Below are positions 24,401 to 32,960 of a stretch of 61,800 bases of DNA, one piece after another. The DNA comes from CAVYGB01 sp046734815 (GTDB taxonomy: Bacteria > Myxococcota_A > Polyangia > Fen-1088): contig JBKPRZ010000223.1 in assembly GCA_046734815.1 (NCBI GenBank), positions 1 to 61,800 of the forward strand, written 5' to 3'. Position 1 is the first letter of the stretch, and each line of letters starts with the position of its first letter. Both the position numbers and the translations under genes were made by a program. The notes below the pieces were generated by a model, which saw only the letters and a program-made list of their open reading frames with translations, ran no database searches and had not been told where the DNA came from.

Positions 24401-25985
24401 CACAGTCCCGGCGGGGCGGATCGAGCTGGATCCGCAGGCCATCCGGGTCAACCGCCTGGCGCTGGAGGTGGCCGAGGCACGCCTGGAGATCGAGGGCCGC
24501 GCCGGGCTGGACACGCGCCAGAACCTCTCGACCCTGGATCTGACCCTGGGCGGCGAGATCAGCGGCGTGCTGCTGGAGGCGCTGTCCGGGGGCGCGCTGG
24601 CCGAGGGCTCGGGCCGGGCGCGGGTGGCGGCCCAGGTCCAGGGCACCGCGGCCGCGCCCCGGCTGACCGGTCAGGTGGACCTCAAGAGCCTGGGCTTCCG
24701 GCTGCGCGAGCTGGGGCGGGACGTGGTGTTCGAGAACGGTCTGGTGCAACTGAGCAACGACGCGCTGGTCGTGCGCGGCCTGACCGCGCGGATCGACGGG
24801 CAGGGCCTGCTGACCGTCGGCGAGGATGCCGACGGCCCGGCCCGGGTGGTGCTCAAGCGGCTGCTGCCCCGGCCGGAGATCGGTTCCATCCACGTCCCCC
24901 TGAACGGACGGCGGCTGTCGCTGCGGGCCTCCAGCAGCGTCGAGCTTGACGACGTCGGCTTCGACGTCGACCTGTCGGGCGACTTGCAGCGTGGCCTGGA
25001 GCTGCAGGGCGAGCTGGTGGTGGCCTCGGGCCGCTACAGCCAGGACTTCACCATCCGCGAGGTGGTGGTCGTCCCGAACATCAACGAATCCGCGGTGCGC
25101 CCGTTCTACGACGGCGTGCCGCTGCTGGAGAACCTGGCCCTGGACCTGCGCGTGCGTACGGTGGGCGACAGCTTTCAGGTGCAGAACAACCTGGCCCCCG
25201 AGCTGTACATGGTGTTCGACCTTCACGTGGGCGGCACCCTGGGTCACCCCCGCATCGCCGGCGACGTGCGTCCGACCGACGGGCGCTTTCACGTGTTCGG
25301 CGTGCGCGGCAACTTCACCCTGGTCCCCAACGTCAACCACATCACCTTCGTGGACACCAAGTCCATCGCCGCCGGCGAGACCCCGGAGCTGAACCTGGAG
25401 GCCGAGGCCCAGGTGGTCGATTCGACCAGCCGCGAGCACGTGGTCAAGATGCGGATCAACGGACCCATCTCCCAGTCGCAGATCGACCTGTCCACGAACA
25501 CCGGCCTGAGCAAGGGCCAGGTCATGTTGCTGCTGCTGGCCGGGCGCACCAGCGAGCAGCAAACCGTCTTCGGCGGCCCCAGCAGTCCCACCCTGGGGGC
25601 CAATGTGCGCACCGGGACCGACGTCATCGGCCAGCTTTCGCGCGACAGCGTGGCCGATTTCCTCGAGCCCTACATCGACGACACCCTGAAGCTGATCACC
25701 GGCGGCAGCGTGAACCTGCGCCCCACCTTCGGGCCGGACGGCTTCGAGCTGCGGCTCGAGCGCATCGGCCGGCAGCTGGACTTCCAGCTGAGTCTCCGGC
25801 GCGGGCTGGAAGGCCAGAAGCAGTATCGCGCCGAGGCCAGCCTGTGGATCTGGGACTATCTCATTGCCCGCGGCTTCGTCGAACAGGTTACCTTGCCGAC
25901 GCAGCTGGGGATCGTCGAGGACACGCCGCTGTCCGCGCGACTGGAGCTGACCCTGGATTTTCCCATTCGCTTCTTCCTCCGGTAG
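21471..25985 (+). CDS. tamB: Translocation/assembly module TamB (AsmA-like, DUF490)
   Basis: This protein of about 1504 residues bridges inner and outer membranes and is linked to phospholipid transport and outer-membrane protein assembly. It has one N-terminal membrane anchor (GVLVGLLVLSLAMATALV), a very long repetitive beta-rich body and a C-terminal TamB signature (LLLLAGRTSEQQTVFGG and later LTLDFPIRFFLR). GTG at 21471 is preferred: an in-frame ATG at 21378 would start only 11 bases from the divergent polA start and add a non-hydrophobic, Pro-rich leader. It is followed after 33 bases by a TamA/BamA-like gene, so the tamB-tamA order is the reverse of that in enterobacteria. Confidence 0.93.
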   Translation: MKQGPGLRRYRRAAAALGVLVGLLVLSLAMATALVRGEALARLVRSTLPAFAGKLEVRAVYWYPRLWLDLLSDRPTPIVVEGLRITDPEGVEVLRAPRLELKVRPRSVIGGRVFLHDVKLGPGSHWRFARMARQDGIGFLAWFKIAGDRPAQPPPTDAPAQPSEFVFQIVNADLDGLDAEFDFPGAWGLLLRDIHAPASLLLQGPFVGWDVQKLVARKGGYLRILDDVLPFDQVEVARVATTRDWPDNIFLDVAAARTGRSTLRARGMFTGIYGYGLKPGQVAPPSGIQMHAEFSDAASALAAVAAHRNIAGLGVGGDGASVSVDLRDAFERLKIDGRIQGLDVSFAGYAANRLRLEFALDLGTPMHLSCKQLAFDSPDGGSLQLTADLLGQKARAALRFSQFGVDSYLPLRLRKTAGGTLQGGLRLDADLAARSVQLDGLDLRLQRRGGGRAPRLVRVVGRGSASPQAARTEGITIQVPGGSITARGRFGMARQVLGLALQATATDLPQLLALAGLPPLARSAKLNLDLQGSVDRPAAQGSLEVHQIAAAGLPPIQALLATFRLEEGTAHLDSLAAEAFGGRIEASGTARLFEGSVSRWLKQPQLALQVVGRQLEVGRLVPGDILRGRVDFTARAEGTPRALRASLSLPPGAQLELMGDPWRLAGVEIESDLRTVNVRSLRLERLAGGRIELAGQMALAGDMRWDVTISELPIAGLPGVKDAGVPVAGRVSGRFQLSGRAERPVLSGDLQLRGVTVRGTALGDGDLRFSPTDAGEVAMEGQLFGRIVLAGTASYGPRGPRVNAVADFRDLVLEELVPEMLAVAEARGRVTGRVGFTLERGRPSLDVRLTALELSAAREASALGTGGARRLSLRNATDIHLEMAGPDLVLHPARLVTDGLECRLAGEVHGERLSAQVSGSINLELLQPFLTDRVEHLGGGVDVSLRLSGTTAHPQAEGNIDIARPIAIKLPTVDPIFTVPAGRIELDPQAIRVNRLALEVAEARLEIEGRAGLDTRQNLSTLDLTLGGEISGVLLEALSGGALAEGSGRARVAAQVQGTAAAPRLTGQVDLKSLGFRLRELGRDVVFENGLVQLSNDALVVRGLTARIDGQGLLTVGEDADGPARVVLKRLLPRPEIGSIHVPLNGRRLSLRASSSVELDDVGFDVDLSGDLQRGLELQGELVVASGRYSQDFTIREVVVVPNINESAVRPFYDGVPLLENLALDLRVRTVGDSFQVQNNLAPELYMVFDLHVGGTLGHPRIAGDVRPTDGRFHVFGVRGNFTLVPNVNHITFVDTKSIAAGETPELNLEAEAQVVDSTSREHVVKMRINGPISQSQIDLSTNTGLSKGQVMLLLLAGRTSEQQTVFGGPSSPTLGANVRTGTDVIGQLSRDSVADFLEPYIDDTLKLITGGSVNLRPTFGPDGFELRLERIGRQLDFQLSLRRGLEGQKQYRAEASLWIWDYLIARGFVEQVTLPTQLGIVEDTPLSARLELTLDFPIRFFLR

Positions 25986-26018
25986 CCTGCTCCGGCCGCC
26001 GATCCGAGCCTCGTACCC

Positions 26019-29000
26019 GTGTTTGCCCTGTCCTCCCTGCTGCTAGCCGCGCTGGTCCTCGTCGGCGGCGAGACGGAGCTCCGCCAGCCCCCGGAGCCGG
26101 CGCCCCCTCCGGCCGAGGCCCCCCCACCGGCCCCGACGCCGGTCCGGGTGGTGGGGTTCAACGTGTCGGGCAGCGTGGACCCGCCCGGGCGCCTGGAGAG
26201 CTTGATCGATCTGCTGGTGCCCGCCGGCTCGGCCCTGATCCCGGCCGGACCGCCCGACGAGACCGAGCCCACCGGCACGGTGGCACACCTGGAGGCGGCA
26301 CTGCGGCGGCTGGGGTACGAGCCGACCATCCGCCAGCTGCCCGCCGGGCAAGGCGCGGTCCGGCTGGAGATCCAGGTGCGGGCCGCCGACCGCATCCGGC
26401 AGATCTACATCAAGGGCAACTGGCCGCTTCGGCAGCAGGAGGTGCTCCGTTACCTGACCCTCCGCCAGGGGCAGGCGCTGCCCGCCCCCGGCCCCGCCCG
26501 CGAGGCCCGGCTGGATCAGGAACGGACCAGCGTGCTCACCTTCCTGCGCGGCCAGGGCTACTTCGACGCCCTGGTGGCGGTGAAGGTGGTCGACCACGGG
26601 GCCCCGCCCGCCCCGGTCGATCTGGTGGTGGAGATCAGGCGGGGCGTCGGCTACCCCATCGGTCCCATCCGGGTCGAGGGGAACAAGGCCATCAAGGCCG
26701 AGGAGATCGCCGACACCTTCCGGCACCTGGACCCGGTCTACCTGTGGACCCGCCCCCTGCCCTTCAAGCTCAACTTGATGCGCGAGGACCGCACCAAGCT
26801 GACCGAGCGCTACCGCGAGCTCGGCTACGCCGGCGCGCGGATCACGATGGACCACGACCCCACCCTCACGGTGTCGCAGCAGCGTCAGGTGCGCCTGCGC
26901 CTGGACGTGCTGGAGCTCAAGCGGGTGGAGGTCCGTTTCGAGGGCAACCGTCACCTGGACAACGACGACCTGCGTGGGGTCATCACCATCTTCCAGCGGG
27001 GGTACTACTCGCTCGGAGAGGTGAAGGCCAGTCAGGACGCCATCGCCCAGCTCTACCGCAGCAAGGGGCACCTGTTCGTCAAGGTCAACTCTCGCACCGA
27101 TGGATCGGCGCCGGAGGTTCATCGCATCACCTTCGTGATCAACGAAGGTCCCAGCCTGAAGGTGCGGCAGGTCGCCTTCGAAGGCCAGCGTAGCTTCTCG
27201 TCCGGACGGCTGGGCGAGGTCGTGACCGCCCGGCCCTTCCCCCCGCTGGGCGCGATCGGCATCGGCGAGGGCGGGTACGCCAGCTTTCGCCAGCTGGAGC
27301 TCGACGTCGAGCGGCTGCAGGCCTTCTATGTCTCCGCCGGCTACCCCGATGTGCACGTGCGCTGCGAGGTGGCGCCCGCGCCGGGGCGCTGGCAGGCGCT
27401 GGGCGTGGAAGTGGGCGAAGATCGCGCCTGGGCCACCTCCGAATCGCTGTACGTCCGCTTCCTCATCGACGAGGGCCAGCGCGTGGACATCACCGAAGTG
27501 GTGTTCGAGGCCGCCGAGGGCGAGCGCCTGCCCTACCAGCCCTCTTTCCTGCTCGAGTCCATCGACGCCAAGGCCGGCCAGCCGTTCCGTCCGGGCGTCA
27601 TCCGCAACGACAGCGAGCGGCTGCAGCGCCTGCTGGGCGACGCCGGTTACCCGCGCGCCAGCGCCGCACCGGATTACCAGCGCGAGGCAAACCGGGTGCG
27701 GCTGATCTGGAAGCTCAAGCTGGGACCGGCGCTGCGGGTGGGGCCGATCTTCGTGCGCGGCAACTTCCTCACCACCGAGAGCACCATCCGCCGCTGGACC
27801 TTGCTCAAGCCGGGCGATCCCCTCACCACCACCGGCCTCGAGCGCAGCCAGCGCAACCTGGCGCTGATGCAGATCTTCGAGAATGCCACCCCCATCAGCT
27901 TTCCGCCCGAGGCGGAGGCCCAGAACGTCTTGCCCATGCTGGTGGAGGTGGAGGAGCGTCACGACCACTGGGGGATGGTCCACGTGGGCGCGGGCCTCTC
28001 GACCGAGCAGAAGCGCCCGGGCGAGCTGGTCGGCTACTACGGGACCCTGGGTTACGAGCACCGGAATCTGTTCGGCCAGAGCTGGCTGCTGCTCACCCGC
28101 GGCGAGCTGGGCACCTCGCTGACCCGGGTGAGCGCCCAGTTCACCGATCCCCGTTTTCTGGGCACGCCCTTTCGCCTGAACGTGACCGGCACCTACCTGC
28201 GCCAGGCCACCGTGAGGCTCGGCGACGTCCGTTCCGGCGGCGGCACCTTCGGTTTTGCCCGGGAGCTGTTCCCGGGCGTCGACGCCGCCATCAACTACGG
28301 CCTGCGCAACACCATCCGCACGGAGTACCTGGTGCGGGTCGCCGGGCCGCTGGGCGAGCAGCCCACCGTGGACATCGGCACGGTGGTGGGCAGCCTGTCG
28401 CTGGCGCTGGACTGGCAGCGGCTGGACAACCCGCTGGTGCCCAGCCGGGGCTTCCGGCTGCAGGCCGGCATCGAGCTGGCCGAGCCGATCCTGTCCGCGA
28501 ACTACGGGGAGGACAGCTTCATCAAGCTGGGCGTCCGATCCCTCAATGTGGTGCCGCTGACCCGGCGGCTGGGCGTGCGCCACACCTTCCGCTACGACCA
28601 CGGCTTTCCCCTGGCCGGGGCCTCCTTGCTCCCCCAGGTCGAACGCTACTCGGCGGGTGGCGACACCACCCTGCGCGGGTTCGATCTGGACTATGCCCGG
28701 GTCGAGGAGGTGCGGGCCGAGCTGGCCACCAACACACTCACCCCGCAGTACCGCCCGGTGGGTGGCAACCTCCGCATCCTGCAGAACATCGATCTGCAGC
28801 TGCAGATCGCCGGTCCCTGGTACGGAGGCGTGTTCTTCGACACGGGAGTGGTGGCCGACTCGCTGGACGACCTGGGCGCCCAGGATTTCCGCCACGGCTT
28901 CGGCGTGTCACCTTTCGTGTTCCGGCTGCCGGTGGGTGACATCAGCATCTCCTGGGCCTGGCCGATCGACCCGCAACCGGCCGACTCGCGCATCGGCCGC

Positions 29001-29030
29001 CTGCACTTCAACATCGGCCTGATGTTCTAG
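26019..29030 (+). CDS. tamA: Omp85 family outer-membrane assembly protein (TamA/BamA-like)
   Basis: This 1003-residue protein starts at GTG 26019 with a signal peptide and a Pro/Ala-rich linker. About six POTRA-like repeats follow, beginning near residues 125 (IYIKGNWPL), 214 (IRVEGNKAI), 303 (VRFEGNRHL), 382 (VAFEGQRSF), 491 (VVFEAAEGE) and 574 (IFVRGNFLT). A 16-stranded-type barrel occupies the C-terminal 360 residues and includes the conserved LRGF near 885 and a final aromatic residue, the outer-membrane insertion signal. TamA usually has three POTRAs and BamA five, so it could be either; tandem placement after tamB favours a TamA role. It converges with the SPOR gene. Confidence 0.9.
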   Translation: MFALSSLLLAALVLVGGETELRQPPEPAPPPAEAPPPAPTPVRVVGFNVSGSVDPPGRLESLIDLLVPAGSALIPAGPPDETEPTGTVAHLEAALRRLGYEPTIRQLPAGQGAVRLEIQVRAADRIRQIYIKGNWPLRQQEVLRYLTLRQGQALPAPGPAREARLDQERTSVLTFLRGQGYFDALVAVKVVDHGAPPAPVDLVVEIRRGVGYPIGPIRVEGNKAIKAEEIADTFRHLDPVYLWTRPLPFKLNLMREDRTKLTERYRELGYAGARITMDHDPTLTVSQQRQVRLRLDVLELKRVEVRFEGNRHLDNDDLRGVITIFQRGYYSLGEVKASQDAIAQLYRSKGHLFVKVNSRTDGSAPEVHRITFVINEGPSLKVRQVAFEGQRSFSSGRLGEVVTARPFPPLGAIGIGEGGYASFRQLELDVERLQAFYVSAGYPDVHVRCEVAPAPGRWQALGVEVGEDRAWATSESLYVRFLIDEGQRVDITEVVFEAAEGERLPYQPSFLLESIDAKAGQPFRPGVIRNDSERLQRLLGDAGYPRASAAPDYQREANRVRLIWKLKLGPALRVGPIFVRGNFLTTESTIRRWTLLKPGDPLTTTGLERSQRNLALMQIFENATPISFPPEAEAQNVLPMLVEVEERHDHWGMVHVGAGLSTEQKRPGELVGYYGTLGYEHRNLFGQSWLLLTRGELGTSLTRVSAQFTDPRFLGTPFRLNVTGTYLRQATVRLGDVRSGGGTFGFARELFPGVDAAINYGLRNTIRTEYLVRVAGPLGEQPTVDIGTVVGSLSLALDWQRLDNPLVPSRGFRLQAGIELAEPILSANYGEDSFIKLGVRSLNVVPLTRRLGVRHTFRYDHGFPLAGASLLPQVERYSAGGDTTLRGFDLDYARVEEVRAELATNTLTPQYRPVGGNLRILQNIDLQLQIAGPWYGGVFFDTGVVADSLDDLGAQDFRHGFGVSPFVFRLPVGDISISWAWPIDPQPADSRIGRLHFNIGLMF

Positions 29031-29052
29031 GCCGGCGCCGGCCGGCGCGCGC

Positions 29053-29775
29053 TCACAGCGGGCCGACCACCAGGGCGATCTTGCTGTAGCGTTTCTCGAA
29101 GATCATCTTGGCGTCGACCGCTTCCTTGAATACCTGGAAGCTGCCCAGGCGCACCCGGTACCAGGTGCCCTTGCCCGGGATCTCCGACACCACCACGATC
29201 GGCTTTTCCCCGGTGAGGCTGCTGGCGAAGGCCTCCGCCTCGGCCCGATCGGGGAAAGATCCCACCTGCAGCATGAAACGCGGCCTGGAGCGGGCCGCCT
29301 CCTTGAGGGTGGCCGCTGCCACCGGCTCGGACCGGGGAGCGGCAGCGGGCATCGGGGCGGCCGGGACAGCCACCGGGGCCACCTTGCGCGCGGCGGGAGG
29401 GGGCGCAGAGGGTGCCGGCGCCGGAGGCGCGGGCCGCTCGGCCCTGGGCGCGGGAACACGCGCCGCAGGTGGGGGCGCCACCGCCACCGGCTCCTCCCGG
29501 CGGGGGGCCACCGCGGCGGGCGCCGCGCTGGTGGAGGCCACCCGATCCAGCAGGGCCAGCGGATCCTCGATCTCGGGCGCCAGGGCGCGACCGCGGGACT
29601 CGAGGCGCTTGCCGACGATCACGCCCAGGATGAACAGCAGGCAGGCCACCAGAGCGCTGCCGAAGAACAGGAACGCAACCTGCCGGTTGTCGAGGCGGAC
29701 CTCGATCTTGTCCTTCCAGCGGTCCACGTCACGCAGGCCCTGCTGTTCCATGCTGGCTTCGGAAGTGTAACGCAT
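29053..29775 (-). CDS. SPOR domain membrane protein
   Basis: This 240-residue protein has a short cytoplasmic N-terminus, one transmembrane helix (VAFLFFGSALVACLLFILGV), a long Pro/Ala-rich periplasmic linker and a C-terminal SPOR domain (FMLQVGSFPDRAEAEAFASS through YSKIALVVGPL). SPOR domains bind denuded septal peptidoglycan, so it probably acts at division sites. An alternative start is ATG 29751 (MEQQGLRDVDRW). It follows the two beta-propeller-like lipoprotein genes on the same strand by 63 bases. Confidence 0.9.
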   Translation of the reverse strand: MRYTSEASMEQQGLRDVDRWKDKIEVRLDNRQVAFLFFGSALVACLLFILGVIVGKRLESRGRALAPEIEDPLALLDRVASTSAAPAAVAPRREEPVAVAPPPAARVPAPRAERPAPPAPAPSAPPPAARKVAPVAVPAAPMPAAAPRSEPVAAATLKEAARSRPRFMLQVGSFPDRAEAEAFASSLTGEKPIVVVSEIPGKGTWYRVRLGSFQVFKEAVDAKMIFEKRYSKIALVVGPL

Positions 29776-29838
29776 AGGCGCGGGCAGGCCGGTCCTGCAC
29801 GCCAGGCCAGTTTCAGGTCCTGCTGGGGACCTGTCAAA

Positions 29839-32800
29839 TTACTGCACCGGGAACAGCGAATTGCTGTTGGCCGAGTCGATGAACCCACCGGGGAACAGCT
29901 GCGCCGGCCGGGGATTCACCCGCAAGATTTGCCCGCGGCTGAGCGAGGTGGTGGTGCGGCCCTGGTCGATGACGAAAAGGTAGGGCGGCGGCGTGCCCGT
30001 GCCCGAGTCCGTCAGGGTGGCGCCCGCGTCGATGGGGGAGCTCAAGATGCGGACGCCCAGCCCGAAGCGAACCGCATCGGAAGACGGCCCCACCCGCAGC
30101 GGGGAGAACCCGCCCTCGATGTGGACGGCGATGGTGGTTCCGTCTCCCACGTATTGCTCGAGGTTGGTGAACACGAAACGTACGTGTGGGTTCTCGAACA
30201 GAGCCTTGACGTGATCCTGGCCGTCGCCCGAATCGCCGGCAGGCGCCCGGAACAGGCAGGGGTTGCCCCACCCCCCGTCGATGGAGGTTGGGGACTGCTT
30301 GGTGACGTTGAGGGCCACGGACTGGGGATCGTCCGGGACGTCCTTGCAGTGCGGGGCGGAGAGGGGGATGCGCTGGCCGAACAGCGGGTTCTGGTTCGGG
30401 TCGGGGACGCAGTGACCGCCCCAGGGGTCGGTCGACGCCTCCTCCAGCTGCGAGCCCAGGAACGGCACCGCGTTGCTGCTGAGCAGGTAGCCCTGCCCGA
30501 CCTGCACCCGGTACGGGATCTCGGTCGGCGTGCACTCGGGCCGGGGCGCTGGCGCCTCCACGCACAGCGGCCCCAGGGCCGTATCACCCAGATCCGCGCA
30601 CACGTATCCCGCCCGGCACAACCGGTCGTTGGTCTGCCAGCTGCCGTCGGCAGCGCGCGTCCCGCACGCCTTCAGGCAGCGCGGGGTGCCCTCGCCGGCA
30701 CGCTTGAGGCACTGGAAGCCCAGATCCCCCGGCAGAGCGCCGCGCTGGTGCGACTGATCCGGCTGGCAGACCAGGTCGTTCTGACAAGGGTACAGGCGCG
30801 GCTGCGGCACCTCGTCCAGCTTGGGCGCGAACGTCAGACGGCTGCGGAACACGTCACGCACCTCGTAACGTCGGCGGCTGGACAGCTCGGCCCGGCAGAC
30901 GCGCAGCCGCTCCTCGTCGGCCACGAACGACCGGGGCAAGCAGACACCCTGGGCTCCCGGCGAGGCCCGAAGGCAGACCTCCAGACCGCGGTGGTCGCGG
31001 TCGCAGTCGGCGTCCTGATCACATCCGATCAGCGTCAGCACGTCGCCGGGCTGGACACCCCAGCGGCAGAAGTTTGCCCCGGGATCCAGCAGCGCGTTGC
31101 CGCCCGCCACCGGCTCGATCCGGGCGGTGGTCCGCAAGGTGTTGGGCAGATCGCCCTCCCAGATCAGCCCGAAGTCCTCCGGCGTCCCCTCGTAGATGCG
31201 CGGGAACGCCACCCAGGTGGGGGTGTTCCGGCTCTCGGTCATGAAGCTCTCCAGCCGCGGGCCATCCAGGCGCGAGGCGAAGGCCACCCGGGTCGGGAAC
31301 GGGACCTTGTTCGGCGTGAACTGCCGGTCCGGCTCCAGCGAGTTGCTGGGAAAGCCGCCCGCCGAGCTGCCGGGTTGCCCCGGCGGCAGCCGCCGGAAGT
31401 TGTGCGGCGGGGTGGCAGGCTCGACGCTGGAGGCGTAACCCTCGACGGCCACGTGGTACAGCTGCCCGTTGGAGGACATCAGGAAACCGGTGGCGATGGC
31501 CTGGGTGGTGCCGGTGGACGACGGGACGTTCAGCTGGGCGAAAGCGATGTCCACGGGCGCCGGCGGGGCGACGTCCACGCCCACCGTCACGGGGATGCGC
31601 ATGCCTGGGCCGTCGGCCATCAGGCGGCGGGGATGTTTCTCGGCCACCGGCACGCACGGGGCATCGATGGCCCCGAACAGCGCGGCCGGATCGACGTTGA
31701 CGTCGCACTCGCGCTCGTGGCCGCCCGGAGTGCGGTTCAGGTCGATCACCCGCACCGACCCGTCGGTGGCGAAGGCGTACAGGAACTTACCCCGCATCCC
31801 CACGAACTTGCCCTGGTTCGGCTGGGTCGGACCGAACGGATTGACCGACAGCCGCAGGCGGGTCACCCCGCCGGGGTTCTCGGCCAGCTCGACCCGCCCG
31901 ACCGCCGGGTCGGCTGCACCCGCGTAACCCAGGCCCTGCGGGCCCACGTCCAGGACGGTGACGAACGCCGAGCGCGCCGCGGCCACGTAGGCTCGGTCGC
32001 CCTCGGGCATCACCGCCAGCCCGCTCACGCCCACCGTACCCGGCGGCGGCCCGCCGGCATTCGGGCCCGGACAGCTGGCGGCGCAGCCGGGGTCCCGGCC
32101 CGCGTCCACGGCCGTACCGTCCGCCAGGATGTGTACCGAGCTCACGATGTTGCCGCTGGGCAGGTCGACCATGGCCACCAGGTCGCATGCCGGGAAGGTG
32201 ACAAGCGCCCGCCAGGGCACCACCGCGGTGTCGCGCGGGATCCCGTCTGCCCGGCAGACGGGCGCGGGCCGCATCATGGCCTCCGCGCTGGTCCCCGCCG
32301 CCAGGCCGGTCGGCAAGAAGGCCACCTCGAATGGCGCCGCCCGCAGCACGCCCTGGTTGCCGGTCTGGAAGCGCACGTGGGTGACCAGGCGGCCCTCCCC
32401 CGTCGACGGCGTGTTGGCCTGGAACCGCCCGGCCATCAGCCGGGTGATGTCCACCAGCGACAGATCGCAGGAGCCGCGGTTGGCGGTGACCGCCTGGCAG
32501 CCGTCGTCGCTGACCGAGATGACCTCGGGCAACGAGCCCACCGGCAGCTGGTTGAAGCCGGGGTTGCGCGTGTCCAGGTCGATCAGCGGCGAGATGTGGT
32601 ACTCGGCCACGTCGAAGTCGATCGCCGCCAGCTCGCCGCGGGCGGTGTTGGTGGCCAGCCCGAAGGTGCCCTGCGTCCGGCCGTTCAGGACGATGCGGGT
32701 GGGGTCCATGACGTCGGGGTCGTGACACTCGACCATCGGCCGGCCGCTGACCTGCGGGCCCTGGGCGGTATCGATCACCCGCAGGCAGGCAAACCCCATG

Positions 32801-32922
32801 TCCGAGGGCCGCTCCAGGTTGCGCACGGGCACCACGGCGAAGTCCTCGCCGCACGCACCCAATCCCAGGCCCAGGGCCAGCGCCGCCCCGGCGCGGCCGA
32901 TCATCGCCATCCGTCTGTTCAT
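29839..32922 (-). CDS. Large predicted lipoprotein, Cys-rich, beta-propeller-like N-terminal part
   Basis: I chose ATG 32922, which gives a standard lipoprotein signal with lipobox GLGAC. An ATG at 32964 overlaps the previous gene but would add a long charged leader. The 1027-residue product has an N-terminal half with repeats of the kind seen in YVTN-type propellers (VSGLAVMPEGDRAYVAAARS and FVTVLDVGPQGLGYAG). The C-terminal half has many Cys pairs (CDQDADCDRD, LYPCQNDLVCQP, CGTRAADGS), suggestive of EGF-like modules. It forms a two-gene unit with the upstream lipoprotein, with a 4-base overlap if the longer start is used. Function is unknown; extracellular binding is inference. Confidence 0.82.
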   Translation of the reverse strand: MNRRMAMIGRAGAALALGLGLGACGEDFAVVPVRNLERPSDMGFACLRVIDTAQGPQVSGRPMVECHDPDVMDPTRIVLNGRTQGTFGLATNTARGELAAIDFDVAEYHISPLIDLDTRNPGFNQLPVGSLPEVISVSDDGCQAVTANRGSCDLSLVDITRLMAGRFQANTPSTGEGRLVTHVRFQTGNQGVLRAAPFEVAFLPTGLAAGTSAEAMMRPAPVCRADGIPRDTAVVPWRALVTFPACDLVAMVDLPSGNIVSSVHILADGTAVDAGRDPGCAASCPGPNAGGPPPGTVGVSGLAVMPEGDRAYVAAARSAFVTVLDVGPQGLGYAGAADPAVGRVELAENPGGVTRLRLSVNPFGPTQPNQGKFVGMRGKFLYAFATDGSVRVIDLNRTPGGHERECDVNVDPAALFGAIDAPCVPVAEKHPRRLMADGPGMRIPVTVGVDVAPPAPVDIAFAQLNVPSSTGTTQAIATGFLMSSNGQLYHVAVEGYASSVEPATPPHNFRRLPPGQPGSSAGGFPSNSLEPDRQFTPNKVPFPTRVAFASRLDGPRLESFMTESRNTPTWVAFPRIYEGTPEDFGLIWEGDLPNTLRTTARIEPVAGGNALLDPGANFCRWGVQPGDVLTLIGCDQDADCDRDHRGLEVCLRASPGAQGVCLPRSFVADEERLRVCRAELSSRRRYEVRDVFRSRLTFAPKLDEVPQPRLYPCQNDLVCQPDQSHQRGALPGDLGFQCLKRAGEGTPRCLKACGTRAADGSWQTNDRLCRAGYVCADLGDTALGPLCVEAPAPRPECTPTEIPYRVQVGQGYLLSSNAVPFLGSQLEEASTDPWGGHCVPDPNQNPLFGQRIPLSAPHCKDVPDDPQSVALNVTKQSPTSIDGGWGNPCLFRAPAGDSGDGQDHVKALFENPHVRFVFTNLEQYVGDGTTIAVHIEGGFSPLRVGPSSDAVRFGLGVRILSSPIDAGATLTDSGTGTPPPYLFVIDQGRTTTSLSRGQILRVNPRPAQLFPGGFIDSANSNSLFPVQ

Positions 32923-32960
32923 GGCTCGCTCGTGTTCCGTCTTCCCGGTCATCGCCACGA

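Noticed and set aside
22599..25562. Long minus-strand frame opposite tamB
   Set aside because: It is an artefact of GC-rich codon bias; the sense strand encodes a complete TamB.
29031..29052. GC-rich inverted repeat between the tamA and SPOR stops as a terminator
   Set aside because: GCCGGC units can fold but there is no T-run on either strand, so termination is unproven.
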